From an uncultured Scytonema sp. (GTDB lineage Bacteria > Cyanobacteriota > Cyanobacteriia > Cyanobacteriales > Nostocaceae): a stretch of 50,420 nucleotides of DNA. Location of the stretch: NCBI GenBank assembly GCA_937873135.1, contig CALMVQ010000144.1, positions 1 through 50,420 on the forward strand, in the 5' to 3' direction. The notes below the pieces were generated by a model, which was not told where the DNA came from, searched no databases, and worked only from the letters and a program-made list of their open reading frames with translations. Below, piece after piece: positions 9,047 to 18,259 of this stretch; within the stretch, counting starts at the first letter, position 1; the number at the start of each line of letters is the position of its first letter. The position numbers were made by a program, and so were the translations under genes.

Positions 9047-10039
9047 ATGCCAATCTACTTTTACTGGGGTGAAGATGATTTCGCTATAGAAAAGGCTGTT
9101 GATCGTTTGCGCGATCGCGTTCTCGATCCTCAATGGGCAAGTTTTAACTACACTTCATTCTCTTCAGATCTCTCTAATGCCGAGATCCAAGGGTTAAATC
9201 AAGTCATGACACCACCCTTTGGATCTGGTGGACGCTTAGTGTGGCTTGTGAATACAACCCTTAATCAGCACTGTCCAGAAGATGTGTTAGCCGAATTACA
9301 GCGCACTCTGCCAGTCATTCCCGAAAATTCATTTTTGTTACTTACAAGTAGTCACAAACCCGATGAACGTCTCAAATCGACTAAAATTTTGAAAAAATTT
9401 GCCGAAATTCAGGAATTTTCTCTCATTTCTCCTTGGAAAACGGAATTACTTCTGCAATCTGTTAAGCAGGCTGCACAAACTGTAGGCGTGAAATTGACTC
9501 CTAGAAGTGCGGATATGTTGGTGGAAACTGTTGGTAACGATACACGGCTCCTCTACAATGAGCTTGAGAAATTACAGATTTATGCCAAAGGCAGTAACCA
9601 GCCAATGGAAGTAGAAACTGTTGCTCAGTTAGTCAGAAATACAACACAGAATAGCTTACAATTGGCAGTAGCAATGAGAACAGGGGATACAGTCAAGGCT
9701 TTAGCTATATTGGCAGATCTTCTTACTGCTTGTGAACCTAGTTTACGAATAGTTGCTACACTCATTGGTCAATTTCGCACCTGGTTATGGGTAAAGATTA
9801 TGATGGAAGGCGGTGAGCGAAATCAACAAGCGATTGCCCAAGCTGCCGAGATAGGCAACCCCAATCGCATCTACTTTTTACAAAAAGATGTCCAATCTCT
9901 TTCCGTACAGCAACTGATCGCCTGTTTACCTCTTCTATTAGAGTTAGAAATTGCCCTCAAACAAGGAGCTTCAGAGATGTCAGTACTTCAGACTAAAGTA
10001 GTGGAAATTTGTCAAGTATGTCAAAAAAGAAGAGCGTAA
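9047..10039 (+). CDS. holA: DNA polymerase III, delta subunit
   Basis: A 330-residue clamp-loader subunit. It begins MPIYFYWGEDDFAIEKAVDRLRDRV, the family's N-terminal block, followed by the degenerate AAA+ region with SFLLLTSSHKPDERLKSTKI and the middle VKLTPRSADMLVETVGNDTR block. The helical C-terminal collar contains SLQLAVAMRTGDTVKAL. The frame stays open upstream to 8915, but the ATG at 9047 matches the family start. The upstream 148 bp separate it from the divergent hemB. Confidence 0.93.
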   Translation: MPIYFYWGEDDFAIEKAVDRLRDRVLDPQWASFNYTSFSSDLSNAEIQGLNQVMTPPFGSGGRLVWLVNTTLNQHCPEDVLAELQRTLPVIPENSFLLLTSSHKPDERLKSTKILKKFAEIQEFSLISPWKTELLLQSVKQAAQTVGVKLTPRSADMLVETVGNDTRLLYNELEKLQIYAKGSNQPMEVETVAQLVRNTTQNSLQLAVAMRTGDTVKALAILADLLTACEPSLRIVATLIGQFRTWLWVKIMMEGGERNQQAIAQAAEIGNPNRIYFLQKDVQSLSVQQLIACLPLLLELEIALKQGASEMSVLQTKVVEICQVCQKRRA

Positions 10040-10457
10040 GCATTCAGCTACAGCGCATGCCACTCTATCAGTCGGCAAGACTTGTAAGAACCGACGTACC
10101 GCTACCTTGGAATTAAAAGTTCCTCTTGGGAAGTTAAGCTATATAGAGGTTGCGAGTCCTGTTTCCCTTGAGTGCGCTCCTTCGCTAAGCGTGAAACCGA
10201 TCCCGCGCTCATTTCCACTTCCGAGTTAAAAAAGCCTGAGCTGCAAGCTTTATAGCAATGAGTGAATGGTAGGTTTATTTTCGCGCCTTGTGTAGTAGTT
10301 ATGTTACCTATGTATACAAAATTCCGTTGAGGATATAACAGAGGAGGGCTCTGTTACTGAATACTTCGAGGCTAACAATTTAGACAAAGCCTAACGCTGG
10401 AACTTCTTTCTACCAAAATAATTCAAAATCCTTAACAGATTCCCACGGTAGTTGTTC
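10040..10457. other. Intergenic region, no feature recognised
   Basis: A 418-bp gap between holA and the DUF4168 gene. I see no convincing ORF, tRNA or terminator. Short G/C-rich stretches around 10140-10210 could form weak stems (GCGCTCC...) but nothing diagnostic. It should contain the promoter of the downstream gene. Confidence 0.4.
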
Positions 10458-10943
10458 ATGAAAAAAAAAATGAATGGATTTTATCATTACTTTTTCCGAC
10501 ATACCTTAAGTCAGATGCGTTTACAAACTTGGTTGCTCGTTATTGTCACGACTTTAGGTTTGGGTTCCAGCGCTTTGCTTTCTATTTCAAAAGTTAACGC
10601 TCAAAGTTCATCAGTTAGTAATGATGAATTTAATAGTTATGCGAGAGCTATGTTATCAATGGAGCCAGATCGCCAGCGAGCTTTTAGAAAAATCAAAGAA
10701 ATTCTGGGCGATCGCGATGTTCCTCAAATTGTTTGTAACGAGCCCAATAGTCTCAACAGTCTTCCTAGCGAAGCTCATAATATTGCGGTGAAATACTGTA
10801 GCCGTTACCAACAAGTTGTTGAAGATAGTGGTTTAAGTATTGATCGCTTTAATAAGATTACCGTAGAATTACAAAACAGCAGCGATTTAAAAAACCAGAT
10901 TTACAAAATATTAATTCACATGCAAAAAAATTCTAGTCCATAG
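10458..10943 (+). CDS. Secreted DUF4168-type protein
   Basis: A 161-residue protein. It has a basic N-terminus, a hydrophobic core (about residues 27-46, TWLLVIVTTLGLGSSALLSI) and a probable signal-peptidase site near VNAQS. The mature part is the DUF4168 pattern: FNSYARAMLSMEPDRQRAF, VPQIVCNEPNSLNSLPSEA, IAVKYCSRYQQVVEDSGLS and RFNKITVELQ. Two cysteines (in IVCNEP and KYCSRY) may pair in the periplasm. The ATG at 10458 is preferred over a TTG two codons upstream. The family's function is unknown. Confidence 0.8.
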   Translation: MKKKMNGFYHYFFRHTLSQMRLQTWLLVIVTTLGLGSSALLSISKVNAQSSSVSNDEFNSYARAMLSMEPDRQRAFRKIKEILGDRDVPQIVCNEPNSLNSLPSEAHNIAVKYCSRYQQVVEDSGLSIDRFNKITVELQNSSDLKNQIYKILIHMQKNSSP

Positions 10944-11227
10944 TACAGAGCCTTTGTAATTAGAAATTAAAAATTAAAAATTAAAAAGCTGGAAATACAA
11001 GGTTAAGGGCTGTCAGGGATAGAAACTCTATTTCCGCGCCCCATATAATCAGTAGGTTAGCGCAAAAAAAACATCCATATGTAAACAAAAATTGAGGTGT
11101 TGTGAAACCGACTTACTACTAACGAATAACTATATAATAGCCCCAATCTAAATTTATGTTTATTCACGCTTACTTACTTAATTATTTATAATCAGCAGAT
11201 ATTAATGTAAATTTTTGCACTAAGTAA

Positions 11228-12496
11228 ATGAGCAAACGGTTTGTTAAGTGGTACAGCCCAATTTTCTCCCTATGGAATACACGTAGCGATAGCAACAGAA
11301 GTTTTTTTGCACTTTTGGTTGCCCTGAGCATAGCAGCAACAGTCATGCTGTCGTTTTCATTGTCAGCTCAAAACACGATTCCTCGTCCGCAAACCTCTGA
11401 GTTACGAGGCGTATGGTTAACTAATATTGATAGTAATCTTCTGTTTGAGAGCGATCGCCTCAAAGGCGCTTTACGAAAACTCAAACAGCTTAACTTTAAT
11501 ACCGTATATCCAACAGTCTGGAATTGGGGTTATACATTATACCCCAGTTTAATAGCAAAAAAAGTGATCGGGCGATCGCTCGATCCCACACCCGGACTTC
11601 AAGGGCGAGATATGCTGAAAGAAATTGTTAAAGTCGGACATCAAAACGGCTTGACAGTAATTCCCTGGTTTGAATTTGGCTTTATGGCACCAGCTGATTC
11701 AGAATTAGCCAAAAATCGTCCGTACTGGCTCACCAACCTGAGAAATGGTCAGCGAATTGTCCCTGAAGGTATTCACGACCGAGTTTGGTTAAATCCCTTT
11801 CATCCGGATGTCCAACAATTTATCCTAGATTTGGTCGTGGAAATCGTTAAAAAATACGACATCGATGGCATTCAATTTGACGACCACTTTGGCTTACCAG
11901 CGCAATTAGGATATGATCAATATACAGTTGAATTGTATAAAAAAGAACATCGTGGTCAAGCTCCCCCGCATTATCCTCAAGACAAAGAATGGGTAAGGTG
12001 GAGAGCAAACAAAATCACCGACTTTATGAGAAGGATGTTCTCCGCGATCAAAGCCACGAAAAAAGACTGCTTAGTTTCGGTTGCACCCAATCCCCAGCGC
12101 TTTTCCTACCCCCTCTTTTTAGCAGACTGGCAGAGATGGGAACACATGGGACTAATTGAAGAACTGGTTTTGCAGGTATATCGAGATGATTTGGGCATTT
12201 TTATCAGCGAATTAGAGTATCCAGAAGTACAAGCCGCAATTCGTCATATTCCAGTGAGTGTCGGTATTATGACTGGGTTGAAAGGCAAATTTGTCCCCAT
12301 GCAACAAATTCAGACACAAGTGCAACAAGTCCGCGATCGCAATTTTGCTGGAGTCTCCTTCTTCTTTTACGAAACCTTGTGGAATTTGACCAACGAAACA
12401 CGACAGCAACGCCAATCTGGTTTCCAGAACCTCTTCCCCACACCAGTTAAAGCACCAAATATCTCGCCCCTACCAACGATTCCAACGAGCCCATAA
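11228..12496 (+). CDS. Exported glycoside-hydrolase-like protein (GHL10 / DUF187 family)
   Basis: A 422-residue protein. A hydrophobic stretch near residues 28-48 acts as signal or anchor, followed by the family-10-like glycosylhydrolase barrel: ELRGVWLTNIDSN, LKQLNFNTVYPTVWNWGYTLY, GLTVIPWFEFGF, and YDIDGIQFDDHFGLP carrying the acidic pair expected at the active-site end. DCLVSVAPNPQRFSYP and a Pro-rich C-terminus follow. Family members are thought to act on cell-wall or envelope polysaccharide, but the substrate is unknown. The 284 bp upstream contain AT-rich AATTAAAA repeats near 10960-10985 and no gene. Confidence 0.85.
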   Translation: MSKRFVKWYSPIFSLWNTRSDSNRSFFALLVALSIAATVMLSFSLSAQNTIPRPQTSELRGVWLTNIDSNLLFESDRLKGALRKLKQLNFNTVYPTVWNWGYTLYPSLIAKKVIGRSLDPTPGLQGRDMLKEIVKVGHQNGLTVIPWFEFGFMAPADSELAKNRPYWLTNLRNGQRIVPEGIHDRVWLNPFHPDVQQFILDLVVEIVKKYDIDGIQFDDHFGLPAQLGYDQYTVELYKKEHRGQAPPHYPQDKEWVRWRANKITDFMRRMFSAIKATKKDCLVSVAPNPQRFSYPLFLADWQRWEHMGLIEELVLQVYRDDLGIFISELEYPEVQAAIRHIPVSVGIMTGLKGKFVPMQQIQTQVQQVRDRNFAGVSFFFYETLWNLTNETRQQRQSGFQNLFPTPVKAPNISPLPTIPTSP

Positions 12497-13406
12497 TTAT
12501 TAATTGTCGGAGATGTCTAATGAGTTGAAACTTGATACTGATTTGTACCGAGGGTTAACAGAATATTTGCCATTCTTATCACCTTTGAGCTAGCTTAAGA
12601 AGGCAGAAGTACGTTCGCGTAGCGTCTCCAATGGAGTTGGCAGCTATGCTGCTATGTATCCCCATAAATTCAGGCGCGTTCTATTTAATAAGGACGCAGT
12701 ATTCGCGGATCGCTACGCCAGAGCGAAATACATATTTCCAACTTTATTCATAAATAAATTTAGGGGCGCGATTACCCTGTGGCCGAAGGGCAAATCCGAG
12801 CGATCTCTTCCCGTGACTCATAGCTGCCCTCTGCCCTCTGCCTTTCTTCGGTTTAAAAGCTAGATGAACTCGCTTAACTGTATCCTGTCAAACCTAAGAG
12901 TAAAAAATACTCAAATCCAGCAATTTACCAGACAAATCAACAAGAATCAAATCTGACTTTAATAATGGTAGTAAGTCTTATTTTATGTTTTAGTTAGGAT
13001 TATATCTGAATTCTGTTCTGGGAACAAGAGATGATTGAACAGCTATTTAAAGAACTTCAATTTCTTTCCCATCACTCCATAAATAGTGCATCAATTACTT
13101 TTTGGGGGAAGTTAATGAAGTATGCTTTCATTCCATATGCACTTTGCTATTACTCTCTTCCCGGTGTAAGATTACCTGTCTTCTTGATCTTCTCTCCTTG
13201 GCGTTCTTGGCACGGGCAGTCGCTTCAATGGGGGGAACCCCAACGCCAGTCACCTGGTCGCGGGAACCCCGCCTACAGTGATGGCTCCGCAACGCGCTGC
13301 CCCTTGTCTATTGCGGTTTTATATATCGGTATTCATGTATAGCGGGAAGGGAGTAACTTTGTTCATCCTCCCACATTTTGTATTTTACTCAAGCGAGAAG
13401 CGTTAT
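12497..13406. other. Long intergenic region upstream of glnN with repeats
   Basis: This 910-bp gap has several short open frames but none with protein character. It includes the dispersed repeat at 13236-13266 and a TTCGCGTAGCGTCTCC-type stretch near 12614 common in such genomes. It should hold the glnN promoter. A degenerate NtcA-like half-match GTA-N8-TAT lies at 12968-12981, with AT-rich DNA downstream that could serve as a -10. A GAGAAG ribosome-binding site (13394-13399) sits 7 nt before the glnN ATG. Confidence 0.45.
13236..13266 (+). repeat. Dispersed GC-rich repeat, copy B
   Basis: This aligns to the reverse complement of 2287-2319, sharing CGCCAGTC.CCTGG.CGCGGGAA. It sits within a repeat-rich block (about 13196-13306) directly upstream of glnN. 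The block may have been inserted into the leader of the gene. Confidence 0.6.
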
Positions 13407-15503
13407 ATGGATATATGGGCAACCGACGTATTTAATCTGAGTAAGATGCAGACCCGTCTGCCCAAAGATGTGTTTGAGTCGATCAAGAGTACCATTCACA
13501 CGGGTAGCAAGCTAGATGTGTCTGTAGCAGGAATCGTTGCCGCAGCTATGAAAGACTGGGCGATTTCTAAAGGCGCATTGTTTTACGCTCACATTTTTTA
13601 TCCGTTGACCAACATCACTGCCGAGAAGCATGATGGGTTTATCTCAGTGCAAAGAGACGGATCGGCGATCGCTGAATTTACTGGTAAAGCTCTGGTGCAG
13701 GGGGAGCCGGATGGTTCATCCTTTCCCAATGGTGGCAATCGCTCTACATCTGAAGCCCGTGCCTACACTGCATGGGATGTCACTAGCTTTCCCTATGTAA
13801 TGGAAACCGATAACGGGATCACTTTATACATTCCCACGGTGTTCATTTCTTGGACAGGGGAAGCTCTAGACAAGAAAATGCCATTGCTTCGCTCCAATGC
13901 GGCGATGAGCAACGCGGCAACCCGATTGCTCAAACTGTTGGGGCATTCGGAAGTGGCGACCGTTAACTCTAGCTGTGGCGCAGAGCAAGAATACTTCTTA
14001 ATCGATGCTGAATATGCCCAAAGCCGCCCGGATATCTTGCTGACGGGCAGAACTTTGTTTGGACGACCTGCCGCCAAAGGGCAACAATTTGACGATCACT
14101 ATTTTGGAGCGATTCCAGAGCGCGTTCAAGTCTTTATGCAAGATGTAGAAGAGCGCTTGTATCGACTGGGGATTCCGGCGAAAACCCGGCATAACGAAGT
14201 TGCACCCGGTCAGTTTGAGATTGCCCCATTTTTTGAAGCGGCAAACGTGGCTAGCGACCACCAGCAGGTGACGATGACCATTCTCAAAAATATCGCCAAG
14301 AAACACGGCTTCATGTGTCTGCTGCACGAAAAGCCTTTTGCAGGCATTAACGGATCTGGAAAGCACGTGAACTGGTCAGTGGGGAATGCCACGCAAGGCA
14401 ACCTGCTTGATCCAGGTGATCATCCCCATACTAATCTGCAATTTTTGTTGTTTTGCGGGGCAGTGATTCGAGGGATTCACATATATGGACCATTGCTGCG
14501 TGCCGTGGTGGCAACTGCGGGTAACGACCATAGACTCGGTGCCAATGAAGCACCTCCCGCCATCATTTCAGTCTACCTGGGCAAACAGCTAGAAGATGTG
14601 TTTAACCAAATTAAGCAGGGAGAGGTCCCAAGCTCTACTCCCGGTGGCAAGATGAATTTGGGTGTACCCACCTTGCCAGAAATTAACAGAGATCCGAGCG
14701 ATCGCAACCGCACTTCGCCCTTTGCCTTCACGAGCAACCGCTTTGAATTCCGGGCAGTCGGGTCTAACCAATCAGTCTCTGGTCCGCTAATCGCCATGAA
14801 CACGATTTTGACTGATTCACTCACATGGGTGGCAGATCAGTTAGAAACTACCTTGTCAAACGGGAAAGAGCTGGATGCTGCTGTTATTGGCGTTGTCAAA
14901 GAAATCATGGAGGCTCATAGCGCCGTTGTCTTTGGCGGCAATGGCTACTCTGAAGAATGGCACAAACAGGCGGTTGAGGAACGAGGGCTGTTGAACCTGC
15001 GCACCACTGCTGATGCGTTGCCAATCTTGAAAAAGGAGTCTATTAAGGAACTGTTTGAAAGAACGGGAGTTCTGTCTGTTTCTGAACTTGAAGGCCGCTT
15101 TAATGTGTATGTAGAGCAGTACATTCAGGTGATTGAGATGGAAGCCAAGCTCGTGATCAGTATGGCAAAAACGATGATTTCTCCTGCGGCAAGCCGTCAC
15201 TTGTCAGAGCTTTCTACAAATATTACCAACCTAAGACAAATTGGGATTGAGTCTGAGTTTGAGCAGGAAAGTGCAAGAACGGTAGCTTCTTTGACAAAGC
15301 AGATGATGGATTCAGTCACAGAGTTAGACAATGCCATCAGCACGCATCATTTTACCCCACCCGAAGAACACATGGAGTACTGCGCCAAAACGCTCCGCCC
15401 GATGATGGATAAGGTTCGCAAATATGCAGATGCTCTCGAAGGTGAAGTAGCGGATGATCTGTGGCCCTTGCCCAAATACCAGAAGATGCTGTTTATCAAA
15501 TAG
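13407..15503 (+). CDS. glnN: Glutamine synthetase type III
   Basis: A 698-residue GSIII enzyme that makes glutamine from glutamate, ammonium and ATP. In cyanobacteria GlnN usually serves nitrogen-limited conditions. Visible blocks include [104 protein letters not shown] and the C-terminal [20 protein letters not shown]. Everything from [14 protein letters not shown] onward matches the family. However, typical cyanobacterial GlnN has about 25-30 further N-terminal residues. The upstream open frame (to 13278) does not resemble them, so the gene is N-terminally shortened or has a new start. A good ribosome-binding site precedes the ATG at 13407. Confidence 0.95.
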   Translation: MDIWATDVFNLSKMQTRLPKDVFESIKSTIHTGSKLDVSVAGIVAAAMKDWAISKGALFYAHIFYPLTNITAEKHDGFISVQRDGSAIAEFTGKALVQGEPDGSSFPNGGNRSTSEARAYTAWDVTSFPYVMETDNGITLYIPTVFISWTGEALDKKMPLLRSNAAMSNAATRLLKLLGHSEVATVNSSCGAEQEYFLIDAEYAQSRPDILLTGRTLFGRPAAKGQQFDDHYFGAIPERVQVFMQDVEERLYRLGIPAKTRHNEVAPGQFEIAPFFEAANVASDHQQVTMTILKNIAKKHGFMCLLHEKPFAGINGSGKHVNWSVGNATQGNLLDPGDHPHTNLQFLLFCGAVIRGIHIYGPLLRAVVATAGNDHRLGANEAPPAIISVYLGKQLEDVFNQIKQGEVPSSTPGGKMNLGVPTLPEINRDPSDRNRTSPFAFTSNRFEFRAVGSNQSVSGPLIAMNTILTDSLTWVADQLETTLSNGKELDAAVIGVVKEIMEAHSAVVFGGNGYSEEWHKQAVEERGLLNLRTTADALPILKKESIKELFERTGVLSVSELEGRFNVYVEQYIQVIEMEAKLVISMAKTMISPAASRHLSELSTNITNLRQIGIESEFEQESARTVASLTKQMMDSVTELDNAISTHHFTPPEEHMEYCAKTLRPMMDKVRKYADALEGEVADDLWPLPKYQKMLFIK

Positions 15504-15578
15504 CAAGTCGCTGCATTAATTTTGCGATTAAGTTGAATGGTACTCCGGCGTTGCGTAATCTATCCATTAGTCATGGAA

Positions 15579-15608
15579 ATTTTGGATATCTTTGTGGATA
15601 TCCAAAAT
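15579..15608. terminator. Perfect hairpin between convergent glnN and the site-2 protease gene
   Basis: ATTTTGGATATC (15579-15590) and GATATCCAAAAT (15597-15608) form a 12-bp perfect stem with a 6-nt loop (TTTGTG), between two convergent genes. There is no long T-run, so it may terminate or stabilise both transcripts rather than be a classical intrinsic terminator. Confidence 0.6.
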
Positions 15609-15650
15609 CACGCAATCGGTTCGATTATATGAACTTCACAGCCTTATGAC

Positions 15651-17165
15651 TTAACCAATTCCCAAACGTCCAGCTAAACCGGGAGTCAGGGGTAAAAGAG
15701 TGGCAATCATTAAAAACAAAGCTAAAAGGCCTAAAGCCGCGCGGGCATCATCGGGTTCGCTAATTTCATTTAAAGTGGGGCGTTCAAGATCCCGTTGTAA
15801 AAAGACAATCACGATCGCCCAGTACATCGCCAAAGAATTACCCAACGAAACCAACCCCAGCACAATCAAAGTTGCAAGTGTAGTTCGTCCTGCGGTTTTA
15901 CGTCCGTAAATTGCTTGGACAATACGACCACCATCAAGCTGTCCGGCTGGCATTAAATTTAAAGCGGTGATTACCAAACCTAGCCAACCAATGATTACCA
16001 AAGGATGCACTTCTACTACAGGGGATTGTAAAGCCGAACCAAGAATCACCCTTGCTAAAGTTCCAACTAAAATCGATCCCGAGAAAAATTCGCTAGGCAA
16101 TTGAAACGACATCGGGTGAAAACCCCAAGCCAAGCCAGAGTGGGAAAGGAGCAAACCCGTCACCAGTATTAAAAAAGAAACAATTCCTCCGGTTGCCGGT
16201 CCTGCTAAGGCGATATCAAATAGTATTTTGCGGTTGAGTAGCACAGACTCAAAGCGAGTAATTGCACCAAACGAACCAATTTGCACAGCAGGAAGAAAAA
16301 ATGGCCAACTCAGACGGACTTGGTGACGACGCGCAAGGAACCAATGACCGATTTCGTGAATCACCAAAATCAAAAATATACTCAAACCAATGGGTAAAGT
16401 TTCTCCTATCCGTTCTGGATTCGCAAATAAATCAAACCTCAGTAATAACCCTGTTGCTTCTAAATTGGTCGCAATAGTTGCTACAAGCAAGATGACCGCA
16501 AAGACTTTTTGGGGTAACGTTGTCACACGGGGGTCATTACGGCTGGGCAGAACAATCATCACAGGTTTTCCATCCGTATTTTCAACTATAAATAGTCGAT
16601 ATTTATTGCCCAGACGTTCCTGCAAACTCGTAGAGAGACGATTGTGAACCGTTTCTGGATCGCCCCGCAAATTACCTCTGAAGATGGCTCCTTCTTGATA
16701 GGCGATCGTTTCTGTGGCAAAAAATGTATCAATGCCGAATATACCCTTGATAAGATTCAACTCCTCTTCGGGAATTGTCAGTACTTCTTTCGCCGGTGCA
16801 GGTACTACAGGCTGCATGGCACCATTTGTGCTACTTTCTTGATGTGAAGCCGTTTCAACAAGCCTCTCTGTGATTCGTTGCTTAAGTATGGTATCTTGCC
16901 CCAACTTCCGCAACTGTCTTCCCAGAAAAATATAAACCGCCGCAGAAGCCACCAACAGGAAAATTATACCAACAATGTTAATGTAAATCCCAGCAGCAAA
17001 TAAGCCGAAAAACAACAGCCAGGGAGCCATTAACACCACTGACTGTAACCAGGCAAGAATTCCCAGTTTACCAAACGGTCTGGCGCGATAAAAGCTCCAA
17101 CCTAAGATTCCGAAAGCGACCAGCACAATTGAGGCAATAATGGGAGTTTCTGATGAAGTCAGCAT
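15651..17165 (-). CDS. Site-2 protease family membrane metalloprotease (M50, EGY-like)
   Basis: A 504-residue polytopic membrane protein. Two N-terminal membrane segments precede a soluble region with GNLRGDP (residues 165-171), the motif typical of chloroplast EGY proteases. The zinc site is HEIGH at 270-274 and the distal ligand is Asp411 in LMPAGQLDGGRI. Several further membrane helices follow. M50 proteases cut substrates within or next to the membrane, for example anti-sigma factors or thylakoid proteins. The cyanobacterial target is not evident here. All catalytic residues are present. Confidence 0.9.
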   Translation of the reverse strand: MLTSSETPIIASIVLVAFGILGWSFYRARPFGKLGILAWLQSVVLMAPWLLFFGLFAAGIYINIVGIIFLLVASAAVYIFLGRQLRKLGQDTILKQRITERLVETASHQESSTNGAMQPVVPAPAKEVLTIPEEELNLIKGIFGIDTFFATETIAYQEGAIFRGNLRGDPETVHNRLSTSLQERLGNKYRLFIVENTDGKPVMIVLPSRNDPRVTTLPQKVFAVILLVATIATNLEATGLLLRFDLFANPERIGETLPIGLSIFLILVIHEIGHWFLARRHQVRLSWPFFLPAVQIGSFGAITRFESVLLNRKILFDIALAGPATGGIVSFLILVTGLLLSHSGLAWGFHPMSFQLPSEFFSGSILVGTLARVILGSALQSPVVEVHPLVIIGWLGLVITALNLMPAGQLDGGRIVQAIYGRKTAGRTTLATLIVLGLVSLGNSLAMYWAIVIVFLQRDLERPTLNEISEPDDARAALGLLALFLMIATLLPLTPGLAGRLGIG

Positions 17166-17416
17166 CTTTTAACCTTTGGTTATGAACTCAAGCCGGAACA
17201 AGTCAAGTGTTACGCATATTTATAATTTATAACGAAGCTTGTAGTCTATCAAAATTATGTTGCACTAGTAACATAAATAAACAGCCGATAGAGTAATTAG
17301 GGACGATTTTGCCGTCAAAACAGCAACGCTTACTGGCTATGCTTCCCCTGGAAAAGCCAACTCAAGCACTTCACCCTTCTTCGGCTGACCAGACAACGTA
17401 AAATAGAATTTAAAGC

Positions 17417-18148
17417 ATGGTTGAACGGTCAAAGAACCGGAAAAAATTACTGATGGTAAAATCTGAACCTTACCGCACTCTTCCAACTAGCGCTGAACTG
17501 CCCTGTTCAGACGATACACCAGTGGATAACGAAGATCAGAACTTTATACCAAACTTGTTGCTATTTCTCCTCGAATCTATTTGGGCGAACAGAAATGACT
17601 GGTTTTTCGGTATCGATATGGGAGTTTACCATACTACCGGAATCAGTCATTTAGTCCCAGTGATTCCGGATGGTTTTCTGAGCTTGGAAGTAGAACGGCG
17701 CAAAGCAGGCAAATCACGCTTAAGCTATACAGTATGGGAAGAACAAAACATAGTGCCAAAGTTTGTTTTAGAAGTGGTTTCCAAAACCCCAGGCGATGAG
17801 TACGATACTAAACTGAAAATATATGCAAAGTTGGGAGTGCTGTACTACGTCATCTATAATCCACAATATTGGAGACGCGATCAACACCAACCGTTTGAAG
17901 TACATAAGTTAATTCATGGAGAGTACCAACAGCAAATTGGGGAACCGTTTTGGATGCCAGAAGTTGGATTGGGAATTGGTCGATCGCTCTACATATCTGG
18001 TACAGTTCAACGAGAGGTGTTGTATTGGTACAACGAAACTGGGACTCGCTATTTAACTTCTGAAGAAGTTGCTCAACACGAACGACAACAACGAGAAAAA
18101 CTAGCAGCCAAACTCAGAGAGTTGGGAATAGATCCAGATAGTATTTGA
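17417..18148 (+). CDS. Uma2 family (DUF820) PD-(D/E)xK nuclease-like protein
   Basis: A 243-residue member of the large cyanobacterial Uma2 family with a restriction-endonuclease-like fold. The core reads VPVIPDGFLSLEVERR, then FVLEVVSKTPGDEYDTKLKIYAKLGVLYYVIYNP, giving the Asp...Glu-x-Lys-like catalytic pattern. A charged coiled tail (EEVAQHERQQREKLAAKLREL) ends with the usual LGIDPD. An internal ATG at 17453 is an alternative start. Family members are highly expanded in filamentous cyanobacteria and their role is not settled. The gap 17166-17416 upstream holds nothing recognisable beyond promoter space. Confidence 0.85.
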   Translation: MVERSKNRKKLLMVKSEPYRTLPTSAELPCSDDTPVDNEDQNFIPNLLLFLLESIWANRNDWFFGIDMGVYHTTGISHLVPVIPDGFLSLEVERRKAGKSRLSYTVWEEQNIVPKFVLEVVSKTPGDEYDTKLKIYAKLGVLYYVIYNPQYWRRDQHQPFEVHKLIHGEYQQQIGEPFWMPEVGLGIGRSLYISGTVQREVLYWYNETGTRYLTSEEVAQHERQQREKLAAKLRELGIDPDSI

Positions 18149-18259
18149 TTGAGCAAAGTTACTCATTTCCGGAAACCAAGTCTCCTGCTTCCAACTCCCC
18201 TTGACAGGACTATTGTTATATACTATACACTAAAGCCAATAATATTCTTTAAGGCATTG

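Noticed and set aside
12654-12863. 69-codon frame
   Set aside because: It lies in repeat-rich intergenic DNA with no start signal or motif.
12968-12981. NtcA site GTA-N8-TAC upstream of glnN
   Set aside because: Only GTA-N8-TAT is present, more than 400 bp from the start and without a well-spaced -10, so it is noted but not called.
13031-13342. 103-codon frame upstream of glnN
   Set aside because: It crosses the GC-rich repeat, resembles no protein and does not supply the missing GlnN N-terminus.
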